A DNA stretch of 64,000 nt from RGIG4079 sp045646905. Its GTDB lineage: Bacteria; Bacteroidota; Bacteroidia; Bacteroidales; Muribaculaceae. The first letter of the stretch is position 1. Every line of letters begins with the position of its first letter. The position numbers and the translations under genes were made by a program. The notes below the pieces were generated by a model that was not told the DNA's origin, made no database searches, and saw nothing but the letters and a program-made list of their open reading frames with translations. The stretch lies in contig JAZRLP010000029.1 in the NCBI GenBank assembly GCA_045646905.1, forward strand, positions 1 through 64,000. The letters are read 5' to 3'. Positions 26,182 to 34,141 of this stretch are shown here, one piece after another.

Positions 26182-27372
26182 TTATCGTGGAAGGACATTA
26201 ACTTTGAGTTTGTTATAAGCGCGTTCAGCTTTATCGCGTGCTGCTTCAACTGTTTCATCTGTGGCAAGAATTACAGCCATGCGACGATGACCCTTAATTT
26301 CGGGTTTGCCGAATATGCGCATTTGAACACCTTCTTCGGCTAATACCTCTTCAAGGTTATCCATTTCGATTTTATCGGTATCACCTTCAACCACTACTGC
26401 GCGTGAAGCCGATGGACCATAGAAACGAATTGCAGGGACAGGAAGACCGAGTAACGCACGAGCGTGTAGAGCAAATTCGCTCATATCTTGCGATATCATT
26501 GTTACCATTCCTGTGTCGTGTGGACGAGGCGACACTTCACTAAATATAACTTCATCACCTTTGATAAATAATTCAACACCAAAGATGCCATAGCCACCAA
26601 GTGCATCAGTTACTTTTTTAGCAATTTCTTGTGCTGAAGCAAGTGCTTTGTCGGTCATTGGTTGTGGTTGCCATGAATAGCGATAGTCTCCATCGATTTG
26701 GATGTGACCTACTGGTGCACAAAATGTAGTACCTGAACAACTGCGAACAGTTAAAAGTGTGATTTCATAATCAAATTTCACAAAACCTTCAACAATAACA
26801 CGGCCAGCACCAGCGCGACCACCTTCTTGAGCAATTTTCCAAGAGTTTTCTATATCATCGGCTGTTTTGATTACACTTTGTCCGTGTCCCGATGAACTCA
26901 TAATTGGTTTTACTACGCAAGGAATTCCTATTTCTTCAACAGCCTTTTTGAATTCTTCGTAGTCCGATGCAAATCTATAAGGAGATGTTTTTACGCCTAA
27001 TTCTTCAGCAGCAAGACGACGAATGCCTTCACGATTCATCGTTAACCATGCAGCGTTTGCAGTAGGAGTTACATTATATCCTTCTGCTTCAAGTTCTTTA
27101 AGAACGGGTGTTGCGATAGCTTCTACTTCAGGAATAATGTGGTCGGGTTTTTCCAATTCAATGATTTCACGGAGTTTTGCTCCATCAAGCATATTAAACA
27201 CATGACAGCGATGTGCAATTTGCATAGCTGGAGCGCCTGGATATTTATCACAAGCGACAACCTCAACGCCATAGCGTTGCAATTCGATTGCAACCTCTTT
27301 ACCTAATTCACCACTTCCAAGAAGAAGTGCTTTTCGACCTACAGGGGTCATTACAGAACCTATTTTTGCCAT
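26182..27372 (-). CDS. purT: Formate-dependent GAR transformylase
   Basis: A 396-residue ATP-grasp enzyme of purine synthesis that uses formate and ATP to convert GAR to FGAR. The N-terminal Rossmann-like region begins KALLLGSGELGKEVAIEL. The ATP-grasp core shows PCVVKPIMSSSGHGQSV, ISEVSPRPHDTGMVTMISQ near residues 275-295, and FALHARALLGLP. Length equals E. coli PurT. It is the last gene of the long minus-strand cluster that starts at dnaN, 30 bases after rlmB. The folate-dependent alternative PurN is not in this window. Confidence 0.95.
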   Translation of the reverse strand: MAKIGSVMTPVGRKALLLGSGELGKEVAIELQRYGVEVVACDKYPGAPAMQIAHRCHVFNMLDGAKLREIIELEKPDHIIPEVEAIATPVLKELEAEGYNVTPTANAAWLTMNREGIRRLAAEELGVKTSPYRFASDYEEFKKAVEEIGIPCVVKPIMSSSGHGQSVIKTADDIENSWKIAQEGGRAGAGRVIVEGFVKFDYEITLLTVRSCSGTTFCAPVGHIQIDGDYRYSWQPQPMTDKALASAQEIAKKVTDALGGYGIFGVELFIKGDEVIFSEVSPRPHDTGMVTMISQDMSEFALHARALLGLPVPAIRFYGPSASRAVVVEGDTDKIEMDNLEEVLAEEGVQMRIFGKPEIKGHRRMAVILATDETVEAARDKAERAYNKLKVNVLPR

Positions 27373-27402
27373 AATAATGTGTATTTATTTGTTAGTAATA
27401 AT

Positions 27403-28158
27403 TTATTCTACATTCATATTAGCTGCCAATCGTTGGCGTACAACTTCATACATCATAACACCTGCGGCTACCGATACATTTAGTGAACCAATGTTGCCAA
27501 ATTGAGGAATTGAAACCATTGTATCGCATAAACGCAGCACCTCGGGCGAAATGCCAATATCTTCAGCCCCCATAACAATAGCAATCGGACCAGTATAATC
27601 GGCTTCGGTATATGAGATTTGTGCTTTTTCTGATGCTGCCACAATTTGATAGCCGTTGTCTTTTAAAAATCTTACCGCAGACACTACATTCTTTTCGCGA
27701 CAAACGGGTAGATAATGTAATGCGCCGGCTGAGGTTTTGATAGCATCGGCATTTACTGTAACACTGCCTCGTTCGGGAATGACTATCGCATTAGCTCCTA
27801 CACACTCGCATGTGCGTGATATTGCACCAAAATTGCGAACATCTGTGATGCCATCAAGAACTACTATAAATGGTAACATCCCTTCTTCATATACTTGTGG
27901 TACCAAATTTTCAAGTGAGTGATATGTTACAGCCGATAGAATTGCAATAACTCCTTGGTGGTTTTTTCGAGTGATTTTGTTAATTCGTTCGATGGGAACT
28001 CGTTGAGTTACAATCTTATATTCATGTATGAGGTCAAATAATTCGCCTACAAGTTCGCCTTGTAAATCCTTTTTAATTAGAATTTTATCGATATCTTTTC
28101 CGGCTTCAATCGCCTCCATTACGGCACGGATGCCAAATATATATTCGTTACGATCCAT
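27403..28158 (-). CDS. rlmB: 23S rRNA 2'-O-ribose methyltransferase RlmB-type
   Basis: A 251-residue SPOUT/TrmH-family methyltransferase. An N-terminal substrate-binding domain (FGIRAVMEAIEAGKDIDKIL) precedes the knot domain with the motifs VVLDGITDVRNFGAISRTCE, IVMGAEDIGI and IPQFGNIGSLNVSVAAGV. These match RlmB, which methylates a guanosine in 23S rRNA helix 80 using SAM. A different ribose target in this lineage cannot be excluded. It begins 7 bases downstream of recN in the same run. Confidence 0.88.
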   Translation of the reverse strand: MDRNEYIFGIRAVMEAIEAGKDIDKILIKKDLQGELVGELFDLIHEYKIVTQRVPIERINKITRKNHQGVIAILSAVTYHSLENLVPQVYEEGMLPFIVVLDGITDVRNFGAISRTCECVGANAIVIPERGSVTVNADAIKTSAGALHYLPVCREKNVVSAVRFLKDNGYQIVAASEKAQISYTEADYTGPIAIVMGAEDIGISPEVLRLCDTMVSIPQFGNIGSLNVSVAAGVMMYEVVRQRLAANMNVE

Positions 28159-28165
28159 ATTATGT

Positions 28166-29833
28166 CTATTTTTTTTGATTCAACAATGATTTAGCGTTAG
28201 CTATTGCCGTTTCTTCTACACTCGAACCACTTAACATGATTGCAATTTCATTAATGCGCTCATCATGAGATAACTCTTTAATGTGCGTATTGGTTGAGTC
28301 GTTGTTGTCTTCTTTGTATACTTTAAATTGCCAATCGCCTTTTGCAGCAACTTGGGGCAGGTGGGTAATTGCGATTACTTGGATATTTTGGGCAATGTTT
28401 TGCATCATTTCTCCCATTCGATTTGCTACATCACCCGAAACACCTGTATCTACCTCGTCAAATATTATTGATGGTAATTGCATTTTGTTGGCAATGATTG
28501 ATTTGATAGAAAGCATTAAACGCGATATTTCACCACCCGACGCTGTACCATCAACAGGCATTAGACTTTGATTTTTGTTAAAAGCAAATAAGAATTCAAC
28601 ATTGTCAATGCCATGTGGTTGCAATGATGTAGTGTTGGTTATTGAAACCTCGCATTGAATATTCTTCATGCCCAATGGAAGAGCGCGCTCTTTAAGTAAT
28701 GCTGCAAATTTTTTAGCTTCGTTTTTGCGTGAGGCAGATATTTCTTTGGCTACCTCTAATGCGTGTCGCTGTGCTTGTTTGGCGTTATGTTCAAGTTGTG
28801 CTAAATGTTCATCGCTGTTATCTATTGCATTAAGTTTTCCTTCAATATCTTCTTTTATTGCGATTAGTTCTTCAACACTATTAACTTTATGGCGTTGTTG
28901 CAGCGCATATATACTATTCAAGCGTTGTTCAATGTAATCTAGCTCATTAGGATCGGCACTGAATTTATTGTTAAATTGGTCGAGGGTGTCGGCAACATCT
29001 TGAATTTCAATACGAGCCGAGTCAAGACGCTCTGTTAGAGTTGCAATGTCGTTATCATACTTCGTTAGATGAGAACAATTGTCAGTAGCCTCTTTTAGTA
29101 GTGATAACGCATTAACATTATCATTTGATAGTGACGAAAGGGTGGCATCTAATCGAAGTTTAATTTCGGTTAAATTTGATAAAACTTCTCGTTCCTTTTC
29201 AAGTTCAACTTGTTCTCCAGCAACAAGTTTTATCTCTGAAAGTTGCTGCAATTGAAATTTTAAATAATCTTTGTCGGAATTATTCTTGCTAATGAGTTCT
29301 CTCGCATTCTTTAGTTCTTTTACAGCATACTTAAAAGCATTATAGCGAGATTGATATTCGTTTAATAACTCGTTATTATTGGCAAGAGTATCGATAATGT
29401 TAAGTTGATATTCGTTTGACGAAATCAGCCTATTTTGATGTTGAGAATGAATATCAACAAGTTGAACTGCGATATATTGAAGTTGAGAGAGTGAGACAGG
29501 GGAGTCATTGACAAATGCTCTTGTGCGCCCAGTAGGCAGAATTTCCCTGCGCAAAATACATTCATTCGCGTCCCATTCAATATCATTCTCTTTGCAATAT
29601 TTTTGTAATGATTGGAATTGTTTTACCGAGAATGTCGCTTCGATAATTGATTTTAGTTGAGTGTTGCGCACAACTTTTGTGTCGGCGCGTTCTCCTAAAA
29701 TTAAAGATAATGCTCCGAGAATAATAGATTTTCCAGCCCCAGTTTCACCTGTGATAATATTAAGCCCTGGGTGAAAATCTATGTCAATCTTATCGATTAG
29801 CGCATAATTCGAAATGTGCAATGATTCAAGCAT
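28166..29833 (-). CDS. recN: DNA repair protein RecN
   Basis: A 555-residue SMC-like ATPase acting in double-strand break repair. The N-terminal half-site MLESLHISNYALIDKIDIDF and Walker A TGETGAGKSIILGAL are clear. The middle (about residues 150-380) is coiled coil. The C-terminal lobe has the ABC signature ASGGEISRLMLSIK, Walker B PSIIFDEVDTGVSG and VIAITHLPQVAA. The length is normal. It lies between a porD-like gene (10-base gap) and rlmB in the dnaN cluster, a neighbourhood often seen in Bacteroidota. Confidence 0.96.
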   Translation of the reverse strand: MLESLHISNYALIDKIDIDFHPGLNIITGETGAGKSIILGALSLILGERADTKVVRNTQLKSIIEATFSVKQFQSLQKYCKENDIEWDANECILRREILPTGRTRAFVNDSPVSLSQLQYIAVQLVDIHSQHQNRLISSNEYQLNIIDTLANNNELLNEYQSRYNAFKYAVKELKNARELISKNNSDKDYLKFQLQQLSEIKLVAGEQVELEKEREVLSNLTEIKLRLDATLSSLSNDNVNALSLLKEATDNCSHLTKYDNDIATLTERLDSARIEIQDVADTLDQFNNKFSADPNELDYIEQRLNSIYALQQRHKVNSVEELIAIKEDIEGKLNAIDNSDEHLAQLEHNAKQAQRHALEVAKEISASRKNEAKKFAALLKERALPLGMKNIQCEVSITNTTSLQPHGIDNVEFLFAFNKNQSLMPVDGTASGGEISRLMLSIKSIIANKMQLPSIIFDEVDTGVSGDVANRMGEMMQNIAQNIQVIAITHLPQVAAKGDWQFKVYKEDNNDSTNTHIKELSHDERINEIAIMLSGSSVEETAIANAKSLLNQKK

Positions 29834-29843
29834 TCTCCGAGAT

Positions 29844-30764
29844 TTACTTATTTGTTCCTGTCTTTATTTTATTTAATCGGTCGTTTTCGGTAGGATATAG
29901 ATTAGACAATATCTCATATGCATTGTCTCGCTCGGTTTGTGAGGCTTTGGTGTAGAGATTCACCAACTCATCGAGTTTTGCATCTTTAAACATTGATAAA
30001 CCTACCGACATTGGTGCCACATCATAAATCTTGTTGAGATACTCAAGTGTTGAACTTATTTTAGCGCGACCTTTATCGGGGCTTAAAACCATTTCATCAA
30101 GACCTAAACGATGGTACTCATAAAGAAGAGTCCTCATTATAGAGGTATTAGGTTCGGTATATGCTGCCAAAACCGATGGGCGATTTTTTGTATCTTCAAA
30201 TGCTTTCCATCCACTTTCGCCCGATGATTGAGCCATTTGCACCACATTTTGAGCCTTTTCATAGAAAATATCACCACCCTTGGGTGAGAAAGAGTCAAAG
30301 TCAATGGCAAGAATCATGTAGGCATAAAAATTTAATATTGCCGTGAGATTACTTTCCATATTGTTCTCTGAGAATATTAGAGGCTCATTTTCTTGATAGG
30401 TAAACTCTATTTTAGTGTCTTTGAAATTGATTAATGTTGTGGTATATGTGCTATTATATACTGGGCGCGATGATTGAATTTGTAAGTCTCCAACCATCGT
30501 ATTATCATTGTATTCTTTAATGGTGAAAAATAGTCGGCAATTGATTTTCTCATTGATGCTAAATTGAGCATTAGAAAACTTATTAGTGTTCATATACTCG
30601 TTAATAGCTTCTTCTAATGTTTTAAAAACTTGTTTGTTTGCCGCTTGAACTTGGTCGGCATTAACTTCAACTTGGCAATTTAACTCTTGTCCACTTACTG
30701 AAAATGTAAGTAGATTAATTATCGAGCAAATTAGAATTGTGATTATATGTCGAACAATTTTCAT
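29844..30764 (-). CDS. porD: DUF4835 / PorD-family type IX secretion protein
   Basis: A 306-residue exported protein with signal peptide ending VSGQ. The start of the mature part, ELNCQVEVNADQVQAANKQV, and the following LEEAINEYMNTNKFSN match the DUF4835 family, later renamed PorD after its involvement in type IX secretion and gliding. The rest is a mixed alpha/beta periplasmic protein. It overlaps coaBC by four bases (ATGA), which implies coupled translation. It ties this otherwise housekeeping cluster to the secretion route used by the two subtilases at 5.5-10 kb. Family call by memory of conserved segments. Confidence 0.8.
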   Translation of the reverse strand: MKIVRHIITILICSIINLLTFSVSGQELNCQVEVNADQVQAANKQVFKTLEEAINEYMNTNKFSNAQFSINEKINCRLFFTIKEYNDNTMVGDLQIQSSRPVYNSTYTTTLINFKDTKIEFTYQENEPLIFSENNMESNLTAILNFYAYMILAIDFDSFSPKGGDIFYEKAQNVVQMAQSSGESGWKAFEDTKNRPSVLAAYTEPNTSIMRTLLYEYHRLGLDEMVLSPDKGRAKISSTLEYLNKIYDVAPMSVGLSMFKDAKLDELVNLYTKASQTERDNAYEILSNLYPTENDRLNKIKTGTNK

Positions 30765-31957
30765 TTCTTTAAAATGGAATCAATAATATCTTTTGCAACT
30801 TCCACCTTTGATTTTAATGGAAATTCCAATTTTTCGCCATTATAAAAATATGTTGTAATTTTATTAGTGTCGGTCCCAAAACATGCTCCCGAATCTTGCA
30901 ACGAATTAAGCACTATCATATCAAGATTTTTGCGATGCAATTTATCAAGAGCATTTGATTCTTCGTTGTTTGTTTCAAGTGCAAAGCCTACTAATTTTTG
31001 AGATGGTGCTTTCATTGCACCAAGAGCTGCTGCAATGTCGGGATTCTTAATCAATTTAATTACAGGGATTTCTTCTTTCTCTCGTTTTATTTTAGAATCA
31101 ACATATTCAGCAGGAGCATAATCGGCAACCGCTGCGCACATGATGCCCAAGTCGCAATTTGGATAGATATTTACGCATTGGTCATACATTTCTCGAGCCG
31201 ACTCAACTTTTATAACATTAATGTTTGGCGTTGATGTCGTAATTGAAACTGGACCGCTCACGATTGTTACATCTGCACCACGACGAGCCGCTTCTTCGGC
31301 GATAGCATATCCCATTTTGCCCGAAGAGTAGTTGCCAATGAATCTAACAGGGTCAATTTTTTCGTATGTTGGACCTGCAGTAACTAATACCTTTTTCCCT
31401 TTTAAATCTTGTGCTGAGGCAAAATACTTATTGAGATATTCAACGATTGCTTCGGGTTCTTCCATGCGACCTTTCCCTATGAGATGACTCGCTAATTCAC
31501 CTTCGGCTGGTTCTATTATATGGTTGCCATAGCTTTTTAGCAACTCAATATTTCGAATTGTAGATGGATGAGCCATCATGTCAAGATCCATTGCAGGTGC
31601 AATGAATACTGGAGCCTTGGCCGAAAGATAGGTGGTGATGAGCATGTTGTCGGCAACACCATTCGCCATTTTTGCTATAGACGAAGCCGTAGCAGGTGCG
31701 ATTACCATGGCATCGGCCCATAATCCAAGATCAACATGACTATGCCATTCGCCTGTGTTGGCAGTGAAAAACTCGCAAACAACAGGTTTGCCACTTAAAG
31801 CCGATAGCGTAACAGGAGTGATAAATTCTTTTCCCGAAGGTGTTATCACAACTTGAACTTCAGCGCCTGCCTTAATCAATAATCTTAAAAGTGTTACCGA
31901 TTTATAGGCAGCTATGCCACCCGATATCCCTAATATTATGTGTTTGCCTTTCAGCAT
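30761..31957 (-). CDS. coaBC: Bifunctional CoaBC (PPC synthetase/decarboxylase)
   Basis: A 398-residue cytosolic flavoprotein of coenzyme A synthesis. The CoaC part (about 1-185) begins GKHIILGISGGIAAYKSVTL, carries the His of the WHSHVDLGLWADAMVIAPA stretch and PAMDLDMMAHPS. The CoaB part (about 190-398) has VTAGPTYEKIDPVRFIGNYS and SSGKMGYAIAEEA, and an IKRxK-like KIKREKEE segment. It joins cysteine to phosphopantothenate and then decarboxylates the product. It overlaps the exonuclease gene before it by one base (TAATG) and the porD-like gene after it by four. Confidence 0.96.
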   Translation of the reverse strand: MLKGKHIILGISGGIAAYKSVTLLRLLIKAGAEVQVVITPSGKEFITPVTLSALSGKPVVCEFFTANTGEWHSHVDLGLWADAMVIAPATASSIAKMANGVADNMLITTYLSAKAPVFIAPAMDLDMMAHPSTIRNIELLKSYGNHIIEPAEGELASHLIGKGRMEEPEAIVEYLNKYFASAQDLKGKKVLVTAGPTYEKIDPVRFIGNYSSGKMGYAIAEEAARRGADVTIVSGPVSITTSTPNINVIKVESAREMYDQCVNIYPNCDLGIMCAAVADYAPAEYVDSKIKREKEEIPVIKLIKNPDIAAALGAMKAPSQKLVGFALETNNEESNALDKLHRKNLDMIVLNSLQDSGACFGTDTNKITTYFYNGEKLEFPLKSKVEVAKDIIDSILKK

Positions 31958-32718
31958 TATCTTGAACGAAGTTTAATATTTGTAAATACATCTTTGGTGT
32001 TTTGAGGAAAATCACCTTGCATAATCCAACTATAATAGCCGATATCTTTTTTCAAAACATCTTCCACGAGTTGCCCTTTATATTTCCCAAAGTTAATTAC
32101 CTCTTGGCGTTTATCATTATATATGACGCGACCGGCTAAATCTACATTTCTATTTTGAGATGAGAATTCCGATAATGCCTCCATGTCATTTGGGAGATCG
32201 TCATACATGTCGAGCTGTGCTTTTAATACTTCATATGTCGCACGAGTATCAGCACTTGCCGAGTGAGCGTCATTTAATTCTTTTCCACAATAGAATTTAT
32301 AGGCAGCAACAAGTGTGCGTTGCTCTTTTTTGTGGAAAATTGTTTGAACATCAATGAAACGAGGTTTAGTAAAATCAAATTTTACACCTACACGTTGAAA
32401 CTCTTGGTCAAGCATAGGTATGTCAAATTTGTTTGAATTAAATCCGGCAATATCACAACCAACAAAACTTTGAGCTAAATCTTTTGCAATTTCTTTGAAA
32501 GTGCGACAATTAGCCACATCTTCATTGGTGATGTGATGCACAGCAGTTGCTTCGGGTGGAATAGGCATTTCGGGATTGATGCGCAATGTGCGCTCTTTCT
32601 CCTCGCCGTTGGGCATAATTTTTATCATTGAAATTTCTACGATACGGTCAGTGGTGATGTTTGTACCAGTAGTTTCAAGGTCAAAAAATATGATTGGCTT
32701 TTTTAAATTTAGTTCCAT
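31957..32718 (-). CDS. DnaQ-like 3'-5' exonuclease
   Basis: A 253-residue DEDDh exonuclease. Exo I motif IIFFDLETTGTNITTDRIVE supplies Asp and Glu, Exo II lies in GCDIAGFNSNKFDIPMLDQE, and Exo III in AHSASADTRATYEVL provides the His and final Asp. A short C-terminal domain (about 195-253, with VINFGKYKGQLVEDV and YYSWIMQGDFPQNTK) resembles the exonuclease tail seen in Bacteroidota. It sits between dnaN and coaBC, so it may proofread or process replication intermediates; whether it is the main epsilon subunit is not shown by sequence. Confidence 0.85.
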   Translation of the reverse strand: MELNLKKPIIFFDLETTGTNITTDRIVEISMIKIMPNGEEKERTLRINPEMPIPPEATAVHHITNEDVANCRTFKEIAKDLAQSFVGCDIAGFNSNKFDIPMLDQEFQRVGVKFDFTKPRFIDVQTIFHKKEQRTLVAAYKFYCGKELNDAHSASADTRATYEVLKAQLDMYDDLPNDMEALSEFSSQNRNVDLAGRVIYNDKRQEVINFGKYKGQLVEDVLKKDIGYYSWIMQGDFPQNTKDVFTNIKLRSR

Positions 32719-32723
32719 CTTAA

Positions 32724-33851
32724 TTAAAATTCAGCAACAGTCATTGGCATAAGCAACATCAATAATTCACTATTTTCTTTGTCTTCTGAAGGAAGGAATA
32801 CGCCTGGACGGCTTGGGTCAGATAATGAGATAACGATGTCACTTGTAGGTAATGTGCCAAAGATTTCAATCAAATAAGGAGCACTGAATCCAATCACCAT
32901 TTCATCTCCAGTGAAGTCACATGGAACAGACTCCCATGCCGATGTTTGGAAGTTATTATCTTGTGCTTTGAGAATTACTTTGTCGGGAGTGAGTTTGAAT
33001 TTTACCAATCCGTGCCCTGGGTCCACAAATACACCTACACGACGCACTGCGTTAAGGAACGATTGACGATCAACAGTGAGTTTGTAAGGGTTGTTTGTAG
33101 GGATTACACGATTGTAGTCGGGGAAATTACCTTTGATAAATCGACAGTTGAAGGTAAATGAAGCACTTTCAAATGTAGCGCTTTTGGGCTCAATAGTTAC
33201 ATTAACTGTTTCTTCCTTGGCAAATACATTTTTCAATACAGTTGCAGGTTTGATAGGAAGAATGCATGAACCAGCAACACCAGGAGCCGATAGCGCATTG
33301 CGATATTTTACGAGTTTGCGAGTATCGGTTGCGACAAATGTAATAGCATCGGGCTTGATATCCCAAAGGATACCCATCATTTGTGGACGAAGATCGTCGT
33401 TACCTACAGCAAACAAGGTGTTATCAATACCATCGATAATTTGTTTGGTTGGGCAAGTGAACTCAAGGCGTCCCATCTCTTCGCTATCATCGTTGTTAGA
33501 TGGATATTCGTTGCCATTAAGAGCAATGAGACTATAGTTACCACTTGGATAAGTAATTTCAACGGCTAAGTTGTTGTCAATTTCAAATGTAATACCTTGG
33601 TCGGGCATTTCTTTTAATAAGTCAACTAAACGACGGGCGTCAATACAAAATTTGCCTTCGCCTTCAGCTTCTGAAACAGGCACGCGAGCAGTTAGGGTGT
33701 TTTCAAGGTCTGACGCTGTGATTGTTAATTGATTCCCTTCGAGTGTAAATAGGAAATTGTTGAGGATTGCTAATGCGTTTTTAGAGTTGATAACTTTGCT
33801 TACTGAAGAAACATAGCTATAGAGCGTTTTGCTCGGTACGTTGAATTTCAT
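32724..33851 (-). CDS. dnaN: DNA polymerase III beta sliding clamp
   Basis: A 375-residue protein with the three-domain clamp layout. MKFNVPSKTLYSYVSSVSKVI starts domain 1, a central region with ADTRK-like ATDTRKLVKYRNAL forms domain 2, and the C-terminus ends in the MLLMPMTVAEF tail, close to the canonical MPM-R/L end that contacts clamp-binding partners. It encircles DNA and confers processivity. It is the first gene of a seven-gene minus-strand run (dnaN to purT). A -7 box lies 45 bases upstream. No dnaA or origin is next to it. Confidence 0.96.
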   Translation of the reverse strand: MKFNVPSKTLYSYVSSVSKVINSKNALAILNNFLFTLEGNQLTITASDLENTLTARVPVSEAEGEGKFCIDARRLVDLLKEMPDQGITFEIDNNLAVEITYPSGNYSLIALNGNEYPSNNDDSEEMGRLEFTCPTKQIIDGIDNTLFAVGNDDLRPQMMGILWDIKPDAITFVATDTRKLVKYRNALSAPGVAGSCILPIKPATVLKNVFAKEETVNVTIEPKSATFESASFTFNCRFIKGNFPDYNRVIPTNNPYKLTVDRQSFLNAVRRVGVFVDPGHGLVKFKLTPDKVILKAQDNNFQTSAWESVPCDFTGDEMVIGFSAPYLIEIFGTLPTSDIVISLSDPSRPGVFLPSEDKENSELLMLLMPMTVAEF

Positions 33852-33895
33852 ATTAGTATATTTTTGTGTTTATTATTGTCTAATTTATTAATTTA

Positions 33896-33903
33896 CAAAT
33901 ATA
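33896..33903 (-). promoter_or_regulatory. -7 box for dnaN cluster
   Basis: TATATTTG on the minus strand fits TAnnTTTG, 45 bases before the dnaN ATG. The nearest TTTG upstream is at only 14-base spacing, so the -33 element is uncertain. Confidence 0.4.
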
Positions 33904-34091
33904 GGAATTTTTATTGACAAAATCGCATAAATCGAGCAAAATTCGGAGTGTGAATTTTGTGGAAAAATATAGATGGAATAAATGTATAGTTGACGGATTA
34001 AAATTGAGGCTTTTATTGAGGGTTTTGCAATAAAAAAATGGCAAGTTATGTGATGAAAAAAATATGTGTTACAATAGTTTATAAGAAAATA
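33904..34091. other. Non-coding stretch between dnaN cluster and M13 peptidase
   Basis: AT-rich sequence with no convincing gene on either strand. It probably holds the upstream control region of dnaN; I see no clear repeat or operator. Confidence 0.4.
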
Positions 34092-34122
34092 AAAAAAGTG
34101 AAGCACAAGGCTTCACTTTTTT
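34092..34122 (-). terminator. Terminator of the ABC-F / M13 operon
   Basis: AAAAAAGTGAAGC (34092-34104) pairs with GCTTCACTTTTTT (34110-34122). On the minus strand the stem is followed by T-runs, 20 bases after the M13 stop codon. Confidence 0.85.
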
Positions 34123-34141
34123 GCTATCAATGAGAGATGGT

